Shown here one piece after another: positions 54,605-63,649 of a stretch of DNA of 64,000 nucleotides. The number at the start of each line of letters is the position of its first letter. The first letter of the stretch is position 1. The position numbers and the translations under genes were made by a program. The DNA is taken from positions 42,489 through 106,488 of the forward strand of contig NZ_PGEM01000025.1 of the NCBI RefSeq assembly GCF_002934005.1, given 5' to 3'. The notes beneath the pieces were generated by a model. That model ran no database searches and was not told where the DNA came from. It saw only the letters and a program-made list of their open reading frames with translations. The DNA comes from Cuspidothrix issatschenkoi CHARLIE-1 (lineage in GTDB: Bacteria > Cyanobacteriota > Cyanobacteriia > Cyanobacteriales > Nostocaceae).

Positions 54605-57133
54605 ATGCGTGCAGTCTTAATGGCAGGTGGTTCGGGAACAAGGTTACGTCCTTTGACTTGCGATTTACCCAAACCGATGGTTCCTATTTTAAATCGCCCA
54701 ATTGCTGAACATATTATCAATCTCCTGAAACGACACCAAATTTATGAAGTAATTGCTACATTACATTATTTACCAGATGTCCTCCGTGATTACTTCCAAG
54801 ATGGTGGTGATTTTGGTGTACAAATGACCTATGCTATTGAAGAAGATCAGCCATTAGGAACAGCCGGTTGTGTTAAAAATATTGCTGAACTTTTGGATGA
54901 AACTTTTTTAGTTATTAGTGGTGATAGTATTACAGATTTTGATCTGAGTGCAGCCATTGAATTTCATAAACAAAAACAATCAAAAGCGACTTTAATTTTA
55001 ACCCGTGTGCCTAACCCGATTGAATTTGGGGTGGTGATTACAGATACGGAAGGACGGATTAATAGATTTTTAGAAAAACCTTCTACCAGTGAAATTTTTT
55101 CCGATACTGTCAATACTGGAACTTATATTTTAGAACCAGAAGTTTTAGACTATTTACCAGAACATACTGAATGCGACTTTTCCAAAGATTTATTTCCCTT
55201 ATTACTAGCTAAAAATGAGCCGATTTATGGTTATGTGGCTGAGGGTTATTGGTGTGATGTGGGTCATTTGGATGCTTACCGCGAAGCCCAGTATGATGCT
55301 TTAGAAAGAAAAGTGAGGCTAAAAGTAGCTTATCCCGAAATTGCTCCCGGTTTATGGATAGGACAAAATACTTATATTGATCCTAGCGCCAAAATTGCAA
55401 CTCCCGCAGTTATTGGAAATAATTGCCGCATTGGTGCGAGGGTAAAAATTGAAGATGGTACAGTAATTGGTGATAATGTCACCATTGGTGCTGATGCCCA
55501 TTTAAAGCGGCCTATTATTTGGAATGGGGCAATTATTGGGGATGAAGCCCAATTATCGGCTTGTGTCATTTCCCGTGGAACTCGGGTAGATAGACGCGCT
55601 CATGTTTTAGAAGCTGCTGTAGTTGGTTCTTTATCCACCGTGGGAGAGGAGGCGCAAATTAGTCCTGGGGTGAGGGTGTGGCCGAGTAAAAAGATTGAGT
55701 CTGGGGCGGTTTTAAATATTAATCTGATTTGGGGGAATATCGCCCAAAGGAATTTATTTGGACAGAGGGGAGTACAGGGTTTAGCCAATATTGATATTAC
55801 GCCAGAGTTTGCGGTGAAGTTGGGTGCTGCTTATGGTTCAACTTTGAAACCTGGTTCAATGGTGACAGTTTCCCGTGATCAACGCAATGTTTCCCGCATG
55901 GTGACACGCTCTTTAATTGCGGGTTTAATGTCTGTGGGTGTGGATGTGCAAAATCTCGATACCACAGCCATTCCCATCGCGCGGACGGTGATACCGACAA
56001 TGCAAGTGACTGGGGGTATTCATGTACGGGTACATCCAGAACGGCGGGATTATATCTTAATTGAGTTTATGGATATGAAAGGAATTAATATTTCTAAAGC
56101 TCAAGAAAAGAAAATTGAGGGGGCCTATTTTAAGGAAGATATGCGCCGTTCCCAAAGTCATGAAATTGGAGATGTGGTATATTCTAGCCAATTAATGGAT
56201 TGCTATGGCAAGGCTTTTGAGAAGTTATTGAATGTGGATACTCTGCGTCATAGTCGGGCAAAGGTGGTAATTGACTATGTTTACGCTGTGTCTGGGGCGG
56301 TTTTACCGCAAATGTTAGATAAATTTGGTGCTGATGCGGTGGTGCTAAATGCAAGTTTGAATAAAACGGCGATTTCTAACGCTGATAGGGAATTACTGTT
56401 AACTCAATTAGGCCATGTTGTGGAGGCGGTAAATGCTAATTTTGGTGTGCAGGTATCAGCCAATGGGGAACAGTTAATCTTAGTTGATGAATCGGGTTTT
56501 CCCATTCGGGGGGAAATGCTGACGGCTTTGATGGTGGATATGATGTTAACTGCAAATCCTAGAAGTTCGGTAGTTGTTCCAGTTCATGCTTCTAGTGCGG
56601 TGGAATTAGTCGCTCATCGTCATGATGGTAATGTAATTCGCACGAAAGCAAATCCGACGGCTTTAATGGAAGCTTGTCAAAAAAATCCCAATGTGGTTTT
56701 AGGCGGTAGTGGAGAAACTGGATTTATTTTTCCGCAGTTGCATCCAGGATTTGATTCCATGTTCTGTATTGCCAAGTTAATTGAAATGTTAACAATTCAA
56801 GAGCGATCGCTTGCAACTGTCCGTTCTGAGTTACCCCGTGTCATTCACAGAACTTACACAGTGCGCTGTCCTTGGACTGCTAAGGGGGCGTTAATGCGTT
56901 ATTTGGTGGAAACTCACCCCGCGCAAAATTTGGAATTAATTGATGGTGTGAAAATTCGTCAACCCTATGATGACAATTGGGTGTTATTGTTACCTGATGC
57001 CAGTGAGCCGTTAGTTCATCTTTATGTTAACAGTAGCGATCGGGATTGGGTAGATGAAACTCTCAGAGACTACCGCGCTCGTGTGCAGTATTTTGTGGAA
57101 CGGGAACAGGAGAACTATAGATTGGATATCTAA
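54605..57133 (+). CDS. Sugar-1-phosphate nucleotidyltransferase fused to a phosphomannomutase-like domain
   Basis: 842 residues. Residues 1-235 are a nucleotidyltransferase ([40 protein letters not shown]), 250-370 a left-handed beta-helix of hexapeptide repeats, and 380-840 a phosphohexomutase fold ([13 protein letters not shown] metal/sugar region and a final phosphate-binding lobe). In the mutase part the expected TASHNP phospho-serine loop is replaced by [12 protein letters not shown], so mutase activity is doubtful. In cyanobacteria this form is annotated mannose-1-phosphate guanyltransferase, feeding GDP-mannose and polysaccharide synthesis. The ATG start has AGGAGG just upstream. Confidence 0.88.
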   Translation: MRAVLMAGGSGTRLRPLTCDLPKPMVPILNRPIAEHIINLLKRHQIYEVIATLHYLPDVLRDYFQDGGDFGVQMTYAIEEDQPLGTAGCVKNIAELLDETFLVISGDSITDFDLSAAIEFHKQKQSKATLILTRVPNPIEFGVVITDTEGRINRFLEKPSTSEIFSDTVNTGTYILEPEVLDYLPEHTECDFSKDLFPLLLAKNEPIYGYVAEGYWCDVGHLDAYREAQYDALERKVRLKVAYPEIAPGLWIGQNTYIDPSAKIATPAVIGNNCRIGARVKIEDGTVIGDNVTIGADAHLKRPIIWNGAIIGDEAQLSACVISRGTRVDRRAHVLEAAVVGSLSTVGEEAQISPGVRVWPSKKIESGAVLNINLIWGNIAQRNLFGQRGVQGLANIDITPEFAVKLGAAYGSTLKPGSMVTVSRDQRNVSRMVTRSLIAGLMSVGVDVQNLDTTAIPIARTVIPTMQVTGGIHVRVHPERRDYILIEFMDMKGINISKAQEKKIEGAYFKEDMRRSQSHEIGDVVYSSQLMDCYGKAFEKLLNVDTLRHSRAKVVIDYVYAVSGAVLPQMLDKFGADAVVLNASLNKTAISNADRELLLTQLGHVVEAVNANFGVQVSANGEQLILVDESGFPIRGEMLTALMVDMMLTANPRSSVVVPVHASSAVELVAHRHDGNVIRTKANPTALMEACQKNPNVVLGGSGETGFIFPQLHPGFDSMFCIAKLIEMLTIQERSLATVRSELPRVIHRTYTVRCPWTAKGALMRYLVETHPAQNLELIDGVKIRQPYDDNWVLLLPDASEPLVHLYVNSSDRDWVDETLRDYRARVQYFVEREQENYRLDI

Positions 57134-57148
57134 TTTTTGGTAATTTAC

Positions 57149-57205
57149 CACCTTTATCTTGTTTGTTTTTCAGCCATGTTAAGAAAGATGTGGGTAATGG
57201 ATAGG
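57149..57205 (+). repeat. Dispersed repeat, copy B, with hairpin-like tail
   Basis: Matches the minus strand of 25193-25250 with few differences. It is followed to about 57275 by a GC-richer block (CCACGCTGCCC...GGCGTGGGGCTTGG) that can fold and resembles the ends of TnpB-type elements. Probably a solitary transposon end. Confidence 0.55.
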
Positions 57206-57379
57206 TTAATTGACGCGCCATTCATCCCACGCTGCCCTTTGAGTCAGGCGTGGGGCTTGGAGTCGGTTAAGCTAAAGCTGTCAAGCTTCTGTTCAGACTA
57301 GGTGCTGCTTTAGATGGGAATGAAAAATGTTAGAGTGAAAAGTGCATCTAGTAGCATTAAAATCTTGACTAAATCACCT

Positions 57380-58105
57380 GTGCGGAAAATCGTTATTGCT
57401 GGTAACTGGAAAATGTTTAAAACCCAGGCAGAATCCGCAGAATTTTTAAGCGGATTTTTGCCTCACTTGGAGGAAACACCCTCACAAAGAGAGGTGATAT
57501 TATGTCCTCCCTTCACCGATTTAAGCCTGATTTCCAAATCTTTACATGGTAGTCGTGTAAATTTGGGCGCTCAAAACGTCCACTGGGAAGAAAACGGCGC
57601 GTATACGGGAGAAATTGCTGCTCCCATGCTTCTAGAAATCGGTGTGCGTTACGTAATTATTGGACACAGCGAAAGAAGACAATTCTTTGGGGAAACAGAT
57701 GCAACTGTAAATCTCCGCCTCAAAGCAGCCCAAAAATATGGACTCGTACCTATTCTCTGTGTTGGGGAAACAAAACAACAACGGGATGCAGGGGAAACCG
57801 AATCAATAATTAGCACCCAATTAAAAAAAGATTTAGTAGATATTGATCAAGCTAACTTGATCATTGCCTATGAACCAATTTGGGCTATTGGTACTGGTGA
57901 TACCTGTGAAAGCAAGGAAGCAAATCGGGTAATTGGTTTAATTCGCAGTCAATTAACTAATCCTCTAGTTCCGATCCAATATGGCGGTTCAGTCAAACCG
58001 AATAATATTGATGAAATCATGGAACAGCCAGAAATTGATGGTGCGCTTGTCGGTGGCGCTAGTCTAGAACCTGATAGTTTTGCCAGAATTGTCAATTATC
58101 AATAG
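57380..58105 (+). CDS. tpiA: Triosephosphate isomerase
   Basis: Interconverts dihydroxyacetone phosphate and glyceraldehyde-3-phosphate in glycolysis and the Calvin cycle. From GTG 57380 the protein has 241 residues, the family size, starting [15 protein letters not shown]. Catalytic residues are Lys in GNWKMF, His in IIGHSERR, Glu in [11 protein letters not shown] and the phosphate loop YGGSVKPNN. The open frame extends to ATG 57314, which would add 22 residues unlike the family ([18 protein letters not shown]...). That longer start cannot be excluded, because no clear ribosome-binding site precedes the GTG. Confidence 0.93.
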   Translation: MRKIVIAGNWKMFKTQAESAEFLSGFLPHLEETPSQREVILCPPFTDLSLISKSLHGSRVNLGAQNVHWEENGAYTGEIAAPMLLEIGVRYVIIGHSERRQFFGETDATVNLRLKAAQKYGLVPILCVGETKQQRDAGETESIISTQLKKDLVDIDQANLIIAYEPIWAIGTGDTCESKEANRVIGLIRSQLTNPLVPIQYGGSVKPNNIDEIMEQPEIDGALVGGASLEPDSFARIVNYQ

Positions 58106-58159
58106 TGGGGATAGGGGGATGGGGGTAAATCAATTCAAAATTCAAAATTCAAAAGTTTT

Positions 58160-59005
58160 ATGTCTAGTAAGTTAACTATCCGCGATCGCTGTTTTGCTTG
58201 GGGACAGCGAACTTATATGATGGGGATTTTGAATGTCACCCCTGATAGTTTTAGTGATGGTGGTAAATTTAACACTACCTCGGCAGCTTTAACTCAGGCT
58301 CAAGCGATGGTGGCGGCTGGTGCTGATATCATTGATATTGGCGGACAGTCCACCCGTCCCGGCGCAGAGCAAATATCACTAGAAACGGAAATGGAGCGTG
58401 TACTCTCGGTTTTGGAGTTGTTACGTCCATTAATTGATGTTCCTATTTCCGTAGATACAACTAGGGCAGGAGTAGCTAAAGCAGCAATCCAAGCTGGGGC
58501 AGATATAGTTAATGATATTTCGGCTGGAACATTTGACCCGCAAATGTTGCCAACTGTGGCTAGTTTAGATGTACCGATCATCTTAATGCACATTCGTGGC
58601 AATCCTCAAACTATGCAACAATTGACAAATTATCAAGATTTAATGGGTGATATTTATAATTTTTTATCTGAGAAAATTACCGCCGCGAAGTTATTAGGAA
58701 TTGACCATAATAAAATTATTATTGATCCTGGTATTGGGTTTGCTAAAAATCAGGAGCAGAATTTAGAAATTTTGCGCCAGTTGCGATCGCTCAAAAAACT
58801 GAATTCTCCCATTTTAGTTGGAGTATCTCGCAAGAGTTTTATCGGTAATATTCTCAACCAACCAGATCCTAAATTGCGAGTGTGGGGAACAGCCGCAGCC
58901 TGTTGTGCAGCCGTTTTTAATGGTGCAGATATCCTCCGAGTTCACGATGTTGAAGAAATGCAACAAGTTACTTTAGTAGCAGATGCTATTTATCGTAATT
59001 CTTAA
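58160..59005 (+). CDS. folP: Dihydropteroate synthase
   Basis: Joins p-aminobenzoate to the pterin pyrophosphate in folate synthesis; the target of sulfonamides. 281 residues, TIM barrel. Signatures: MGILNVTPDSFSDGG, IDIGGQSTRPGA, PISVDTTRAGVAKAAI, VNDISAG, IILMHIRGNPQTMQ, DPGIGFAKNQEQN and VGVSRKSFIG. The ATG lies 54 bases after tpiA on the same strand, so the two may be co-transcribed. Confidence 0.96.
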   Translation: MSSKLTIRDRCFAWGQRTYMMGILNVTPDSFSDGGKFNTTSAALTQAQAMVAAGADIIDIGGQSTRPGAEQISLETEMERVLSVLELLRPLIDVPISVDTTRAGVAKAAIQAGADIVNDISAGTFDPQMLPTVASLDVPIILMHIRGNPQTMQQLTNYQDLMGDIYNFLSEKITAAKLLGIDHNKIIIDPGIGFAKNQEQNLEILRQLRSLKKLNSPILVGVSRKSFIGNILNQPDPKLRVWGTAAACCAAVFNGADILRVHDVEEMQQVTLVADAIYRNS

Positions 59006-59017
59006 TCAGGGTGTACT

Positions 59018-59051
59018 GTCAACAGTTAACAGTTAACAGTTAACAGTCAAC
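59018..59051. repeat. Tandem heptamer AACAGTT
   Basis: Four to five near-perfect copies of the heptamer AACAGTT between the convergent folP and slipin genes, reaching the last codon region of the slipin gene. Confidence 0.8.
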
Positions 59052-59899
59052 TAATTAGATCCATTCCCATTACTAGATTTCTGATTATGATTTTCTTCTA
59101 CTGAATCAGAAATTAATTCTTGAAACATTTCCGTTGAATTAGCAGGATCTACAAACACAATTTTAGCATTATTACTTTCACCCAACTTTTGACTAGCATC
59201 TACATAATCTTGAGCCACTAAATAGCGTAAAATATCCTTACTTTCAGGATGTTTACGTAAGGCTTCAGCTATTATTTCTATAGATGTTTTTGTTCCTTCA
59301 GCCCGTTTAACTGCTGCTTGTCTTTCACCTTCCGCCGCTTCTATTACTGCTTTTTTCTTAATTTGTGCTGTTTGTTGTTCTTGCATTGACTTGCGTACAG
59401 CCTCCGGTGGGTTGATACTTTGAATATCTAACCGGATAATTTCTACTCCCCAATCCGACGCAATTGGATTTAATTCCCCTAATATATTCTTGTTCATTTC
59501 ATCTCTGGACATATTAGTCTCCTCCAAGGTATTTTGGGCAATGTTTTCTCGGAGGGTAGTTGTAGCTAAATTGCTAAGTGCTGGTTGTAAATCATCAATT
59601 GCATAATAGCTTTTTTCAATGTCCTGGATGCGCCAATAAAGAATAGCATCAACTTCTAAATACACACCATCTCTAGTAATAACATTTTGCGGTTTAATAT
59701 CTAATAACTGCTCTCTAGTTGTATCTTCCATCACAATTTGATCAAGGATGGGAACAATAAAACTTAGTCCGGGGTTGAGTTTACGATGATACCGCCCTAG
59801 TCTTTCCACTAAAGCCACATTACCCTGATTTACCAGCTTTGCCGATGCTAACCCATAACCAACGATAACTAAAAATATGATAAAAATTATTGGATCCAT
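59051..59899 (-). CDS. SPFH/Band 7 protein (slipin/paraslipin, QmcA-like)
   Basis: 282 residues. One N-terminal membrane segment (about 3-20), then the SPFH domain (NQGNVALVERLGRYHRKLNPGL; LDIKPQNVITRDGVYLEVDA; TLRENIAQNTLEE) and a coiled region rich in Ala/Glu (about 180-215, IKKKAVIEAAEGERQAAVKR). Such proteins oligomerise on membranes and scaffold proteases or respiratory complexes. ATG start. Single gene. Confidence 0.92.
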   Translation of the reverse strand: MDPIIFIIFLVIVGYGLASAKLVNQGNVALVERLGRYHRKLNPGLSFIVPILDQIVMEDTTREQLLDIKPQNVITRDGVYLEVDAILYWRIQDIEKSYYAIDDLQPALSNLATTTLRENIAQNTLEETNMSRDEMNKNILGELNPIASDWGVEIIRLDIQSINPPEAVRKSMQEQQTAQIKKKAVIEAAEGERQAAVKRAEGTKTSIEIIAEALRKHPESKDILRYLVAQDYVDASQKLGESNNAKIVFVDPANSTEMFQELISDSVEENHNQKSSNGNGSN

Positions 59900-60012
59900 T
59901 ATTCTCTCCTATTTCAACCTTGAGCAGAATTGATTGTTATCTTTATGAATTTACTAACTTTAATTTTAAATGGGTTGAATGTGTAAAAATTTATCCTAAT
60001 TTAATGACTACA

Positions 60013-60144
60013 GTAGGGGCTAAGCATTCGGGGGATAACCTATGGCTAAAACCATTGATTTTCCGTCCGAATGCTTCGCCCTTTGCTTGACAAGAAAGCG
60101 GTCTAAAGACACATTGATTTTCCGTCCGAATGCTTCGCCCCTAC
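60013..60144. mobile_element. Small inverted-repeat element with internal direct repeat
   Basis: The left end, GTAGGGGCTAAGCATTCGG (60013-60031), and right end, CCGAATGCTTCGCCCCTAC (60126-60144), are inverted with one mismatch over 19 bases. A 28-base direct repeat (60054-60081 and 60113-60140, starting ATTGATTTTCCGTCCGAATG) means the right end is duplicated, suggesting one element landed beside or inside another. Confidence 0.7.
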
Positions 60145-60157
60145 TTGAGACATCATT

Positions 60158-61138
60158 CTACGTTAACCACCGGGCTGCGTCTTTAGCGTGGTAAGTTAAA
60201 ATTAAATCTGCACCTGCACGCTTGAAGCCTGTTAAGGTTTCCATAACTACACGTTGTTCATCAATCCAGCCATTTAAAGCCGCAGCTTTGACCATGGCAT
60301 ACTCACCGGATACATTATAAGCCGCTACAGGTAAATTACTCGCTTCCTTTACCCGCCAGATTATATCCATATATGCTAAGGCTGGCTTAACCATAATCAT
60401 GTCAGCACCTTCGGCTATATCTAACTCAATTTCTTTAATAGCTTCACGGGCGTTACCGGGATCCATTTGGTAGGTGCGGCGATCTCCAAACTGTGGTGTT
60501 GAGTCAGCAGCATCTCGGAATGGCCCATAATAAGCCGAAGCATATTTAGCAGCATAGGACATAATCGGCGTATCTGTGAATCCAGCTTCATCCAAGCCGG
60601 CGCGAATAGCTTGAACAAAACCATCCATCATCCCAGAAGGGGCGATAATATCTGCACCCGCTTTAGCTTGAGAAACGGCGGTTTTCTTTAATAATTCTAA
60701 AGTCGGGTCATTTAAAACCCGTCCTGTCAAATCACCAACTTGTAAATAGCCACAATGGCCATGACTTGTATATTCACACAAACAGGTATCTGCTACCACA
60801 ATTAAATCAGGAACTGCATTTTTTACTGCGGTTGCTGCTTTTTGTACTATCCCACAATCATGCCAAGCACCGGTAGCATCTACGTCTTTATCTTCAGGAA
60901 TTCCAAATAAAATAATTGCCGGAATTCCTAAGTCATAAACCTCTTTAGCTTCTTCAACAATTTTATCTACCGATAGCTGATAGACACCGGGCATAGATTT
61001 GACTTCCTTAGCAATACCTTCGCCGGGTACAGCAAATAATGGATAAATCAAATCGCTAGTATTTAAAACGGTTTCACGTACCATACGACGTAATTGGGTA
61101 TGGCTACGCAAGCGGCGGGGACGATGTACTGGAAACAT
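60158..61138 (-). CDS. hemB: Delta-aminolevulinic acid dehydratase (porphobilinogen synthase)
   Basis: Condenses two 5-aminolevulinates to porphobilinogen for heme, chlorophyll and bilins. 326 residues, TIM barrel. Active-site lysines are K198 ([13 protein letters not shown]) and K251 ([12 protein letters not shown]). The metal loop [13 protein letters not shown] has three cysteines (C119, C121, C129), so this is a zinc-type, not a magnesium-type, enzyme. The ATG start is at 61138. Confidence 0.97.
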   Translation of the reverse strand: MFPVHRPRRLRSHTQLRRMVRETVLNTSDLIYPLFAVPGEGIAKEVKSMPGVYQLSVDKIVEEAKEVYDLGIPAIILFGIPEDKDVDATGAWHDCGIVQKAATAVKNAVPDLIVVADTCLCEYTSHGHCGYLQVGDLTGRVLNDPTLELLKKTAVSQAKAGADIIAPSGMMDGFVQAIRAGLDEAGFTDTPIMSYAAKYASAYYGPFRDAADSTPQFGDRRTYQMDPGNAREAIKEIELDIAEGADMIMVKPALAYMDIIWRVKEASNLPVAAYNVSGEYAMVKAAALNGWIDEQRVVMETLTGFKRAGADLILTYHAKDAARWLT

Positions 61139-61178
61139 AAATTTTGTTCAGACAAAACAATAGGATGGACACAGAATC

Positions 61179-61263
61179 AGGACTTACGCAAAATAGAACG
61201 AAAGTAGGGGTAATTCATGAATTACCCCTACGAAATAATTCAGTTACATCTTGCGTAAGTCCT
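61179..61263. mobile_element. MITE-like element with AGGACTTACGCAA ends
   Basis: Perfect 13-base ends, AGGACTTACGCAA (61179-61191) and TTGCGTAAGTCCT (61251-61263). The centre is a perfect 28-base palindrome (61204-61231, arms GTAGGGGTAATTCA). It has the same ends as 10596-10796 and 38026-38105. A decayed relative is near 15201-15277. Confidence 0.75.
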
Positions 61264-61514
61264 AAGAATAAAGCGTCACAAAACGATGTTTTTAGCTTGC
61301 TCTATTCAGACAAACTACAATCAGTGCTTAACTGTCTTTTGCCCTACTGTTGATGAAGCTGTGGGGCAATTTTATATTTTACAGCTTGAGATACACTAGC
61401 CGAGAATCAATTTGCAAAAAACAATCTTAAAAAATTAGATCAATTGATTTTAGTAAATTAGTGATTCAAAGATTGGTAATTAATTAAATTACCATATTTT
61501 TTACCAATTTTATC
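61264..61514. other. Intergenic region, nothing recognised
   Basis: AT-rich 250 bases downstream of the MITE. No gene or RNA is seen. The 69-codon plus-strand frame that starts at 61144 runs through the MITE and is not a gene. Confidence 0.4.
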
Positions 61515-61874
61515 TTACAATAATCGAAAAATAAGCGGATAACGCCAAGGTTCACTAGAATTGCTAAAAACCCCAATTAGTGCCAAGATAGTTAGTCCCC
61601 AGTGGAGTAGATATCCTAGTCCTAGAATTGGCAACAAAACAAATAGTGGTAAAATCAACCAACCGGTAAAAAATAACAATCCTGCCAAGATCGATCCGTA
61701 TAACCAAACGTTAAAGTGAAAGTTGATAGACTCTTTGGCGTTTTCCTTGACGACGGGATCATCGGTAACAAATAATATAGCTATAGGTAGGCCAATTGAT
61801 ACACCCGCAGTGCTGAAAAAAATTGCGCCATGACACAATGCGGATAGTAATTTTCGCTTGTCTATGTCGTACAT
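61515..61874 (-). CDS. DUF4870 (Tic20-like) small membrane protein
   Basis: 119 residues with three or four membrane segments (about 10-30, 52-72, 70-88, 85-105). The pattern is LLSALCHGAIFFSTAGVSIG, the soluble link ENAKESINFHFNVWLYG and a Gly/Leu-rich last hairpin, as in DUF4870 proteins, which are distantly related to Tic20. ATG start with AGGAGAA nearby on the coding strand. Role unknown. Confidence 0.85.
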   Translation of the reverse strand: MYDIDKRKLLSALCHGAIFFSTAGVSIGLPIAILFVTDDPVVKENAKESINFHFNVWLYGSILAGLLFFTGWLILPLFVLLPILGLGYLLHWGLTILALIGVFSNSSEPWRYPLIFRLL

Positions 61875-62015
61875 TCTTTTCTCCTATTCAATTCTGGTTA
61901 ATTATTATATCAAGAATGAGTGCATCATTTCCAGGCTAAAATATGCCCTCCATTCTTAAATATCTTTATGTGGTGAGTTAGTCAGGTTATAACCCACCAT
62001 CAAGTTATCATTCCC

Positions 62016-62081
62016 AGATCCCCGACTTCTTTGATTAATTGTGTCTATAAATGATAAATTGATTACAGAAGTCGGGGATCT
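62016..62081. repeat. Inverted repeat AGATCCCCGACTTCT / AGAAGTCGGGGATCT
   Basis: A perfect 15-base inverted repeat with a 36-base loop, 7 bases from the stop of the 62088-62393 gene. It resembles a dispersed cyanobacterial repeat. It might act as an mRNA 3' hairpin, but no U-tract lies on the gene's own side. Confidence 0.65.
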
Positions 62082-62087
62082 TTTGCC

Positions 62088-62393
62088 TCACCTGAATTTT
62101 GCCTCATCTGAATTATGAGGATTGATCTGAGTAGGAGATAATTTAACAACAGCAATAGGTATTGCAGTTGCTACAATCAAAACCGCAATAGCTAAAATCA
62201 CAGCCACAGGTTTACCTCCAGATGTGACTAACACTGTCATAATGTTCTTGATTGTTTCTCCTACGACTTGTGTTAATTCAACGATTTCTGATTTAGTGAA
62301 CTTATCAACTATCTTCTCCCCAGTTTCTAAAATTTTGCTGGTGTTGTCGGACTGGATGGGAAGATTATCCTTTTTAGTGGGTTGTTGAGACAT
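62088..62393 (-). CDS. Hypothetical protein with one membrane segment
   Basis: 101 residues. A hydrophilic N-terminus (PTKKDNLPIQSDNTSK), an amphipathic helix (about 25-55) and one strong membrane segment (about 60-85, AVILAIAVLIVATAIPIAVV). The start ATG has a CAGGAGTG-type site upstream. The last residues KFR and the stop lie next to the inverted repeat. No family was recognised; the pattern suggests a small membrane-anchored protein. Confidence 0.55.
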   Translation of the reverse strand: MSQQPTKKDNLPIQSDNTSKILETGEKIVDKFTKSEIVELTQVVGETIKNIMTVLVTSGGKPVAVILAIAVLIVATAIPIAVVKLSPTQINPHNSDEAKFR

Positions 62394-62462
62394 GGGTTTA
62401 CACTCCTGGGATATGTGTCTTTTTTCATGTCTCTATCATTGCCTGTCGTTATACGGAATAAC

Positions 62463-62540
62463 TAGGATCTAGGTAAATATAGGATTATCGGGATAAATCT
62501 CAAAAATTTCTAGGTAAATCTAGGTAAATCTAGGATAATG
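62463..62540 (+). repeat. Direct repeats of TAGGTAAATC upstream of the STAND ATPase
   Basis: A tract of 10-base units: TAGGTAAATC twice exactly in tandem (62511-62530), with TAGGTAAATA, TAGGATTATC, TAGGATAATG and TAGGATC variants around them. It lies 50-130 bases before the ATG at 62591, so it is either an STRR tract or an operator array. Confidence 0.65.
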
Positions 62541-62590
62541 TGGGTTTTGTTGTAAAATAATAACTACTCTCGCAACTCACACAGGTGCAA

Positions 62591-63640
62591 ATGGAAGCAG
62601 AAAAAGCCTTAAAATCTATTCAACAAATATTGAAAACAAGAAGAAAACCATTTAATAGTATAGAATCACGAGTTTTTATCCAAATTTGGAAAGGCAAAAC
62701 TTATGCTCAAATGTTAGGTATTATATATAAATCTAACGGTAACGTATATTCAGAAGCGTATTTTTTGGAAGTAGCTACCAAAAAGCTATTTCCAAAAATT
62801 AGAACACTTTTAAATAATGACGATATTGATAAATTTAATTTTAAAGAAGAAATAGAAATATTTTTGAGGAATAATGATGAAACAGAAATATTTTCAAGGG
62901 ATGATAATGAAATTATAGATAGTCCTGAAGATCAGCCAAATCCCTTTGTTCCCACAACTGGAAGAATAGAGAACCTAAAAAAGTTTTTTGGTAGAGAACA
63001 AGAAATAAAGCAGATATTTGAACTTCTCAATAATGCTAGTAGTGTAGCGATTATTGGTGAACAAGCAATTGGTAAATCATCTTTATTATTTGCAGTTTAC
63101 CAACAATCAATAAATCTTTTAAAATCTCCACGTCAAAACGTTTTTCTCGATATGAATAATATTCATAATCAAGAAGATTTTTATTTTGCTATTTGTGAAA
63201 AACTTGATATACCAGAGAACACAGGTTATAGATTTACTAGAAATTTAGAAAATAAAAGAGTATTATTAATTCTAGATAATGTTGGTAAATTGAATGGAGA
63301 AGGATTTACAAGAGATGTAAGAGATCATTTACGGGGTTTAGCTGAGGGTGAAAACGCTTGTTTAAAATTAGTTTTAGCCGCAAATGAATCTCTAAAAACA
63401 TTATTTAATGATAGTTATCAAATATCCCCATTAGCCGATATTTGTCAACAAGTAGATATTCTTCCTTGGAAGGAAGAAACTATCCATGATTTTATTGCCA
63501 AACGGTTACAACCAACCACGATTGATTTTACAGAAACAGATATCCAAGAACTGATTCAAGCAAGCGGTGGACACCCGCAAAAATTAACCCAGCTTTGTTA
63601 TGATTTGTATAAGGAATATTCTCAAAAAAACAATATTTAA
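62591..63640 (+). CDS. STAND-type AAA ATPase with N-terminal HTH-like domain
   Basis: 349 residues from ATG 62591 (GTG 62585 is in frame; AGG at 62583-62585 fits the ATG). The N-terminal region (about 1-75) is of the helical kind found at the front of cyanobacterial vWA-MoxR-associated and STAND proteins (RVFIQIWKGKTYAQMLGII). The P-loop domain shows FGREQEI, Walker A GEQAIGKS (156-163), Walker B VLLILD (224-229) and the GGHPQKLTQLCYDLY winged-helix link. Such ATPases are signal-sensing switches, often in conflict or defence. It appears linked to the next gene, 9 bases on. Confidence 0.85.
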   Translation: MEAEKALKSIQQILKTRRKPFNSIESRVFIQIWKGKTYAQMLGIIYKSNGNVYSEAYFLEVATKKLFPKIRTLLNNDDIDKFNFKEEIEIFLRNNDETEIFSRDDNEIIDSPEDQPNPFVPTTGRIENLKKFFGREQEIKQIFELLNNASSVAIIGEQAIGKSSLLFAVYQQSINLLKSPRQNVFLDMNNIHNQEDFYFAICEKLDIPENTGYRFTRNLENKRVLLILDNVGKLNGEGFTRDVRDHLRGLAEGENACLKLVLAANESLKTLFNDSYQISPLADICQQVDILPWKEETIHDFIAKRLQPTTIDFTETDIQELIQASGGHPQKLTQLCYDLYKEYSQKNNI

Positions 63641-63649
63641 AAATATATT

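Noticed and set aside
61144..61353. 69-codon plus-strand frame after hemB
   Set aside because: It crosses the whole AGGACTTACGCAA element and has no protein-like pattern outside it.
62016..62081. Inverted repeat as the terminator of the 62088-62393 gene
   Set aside because: A 36-base loop and no U-tract on the gene's strand; it looks like a dispersed repeat.
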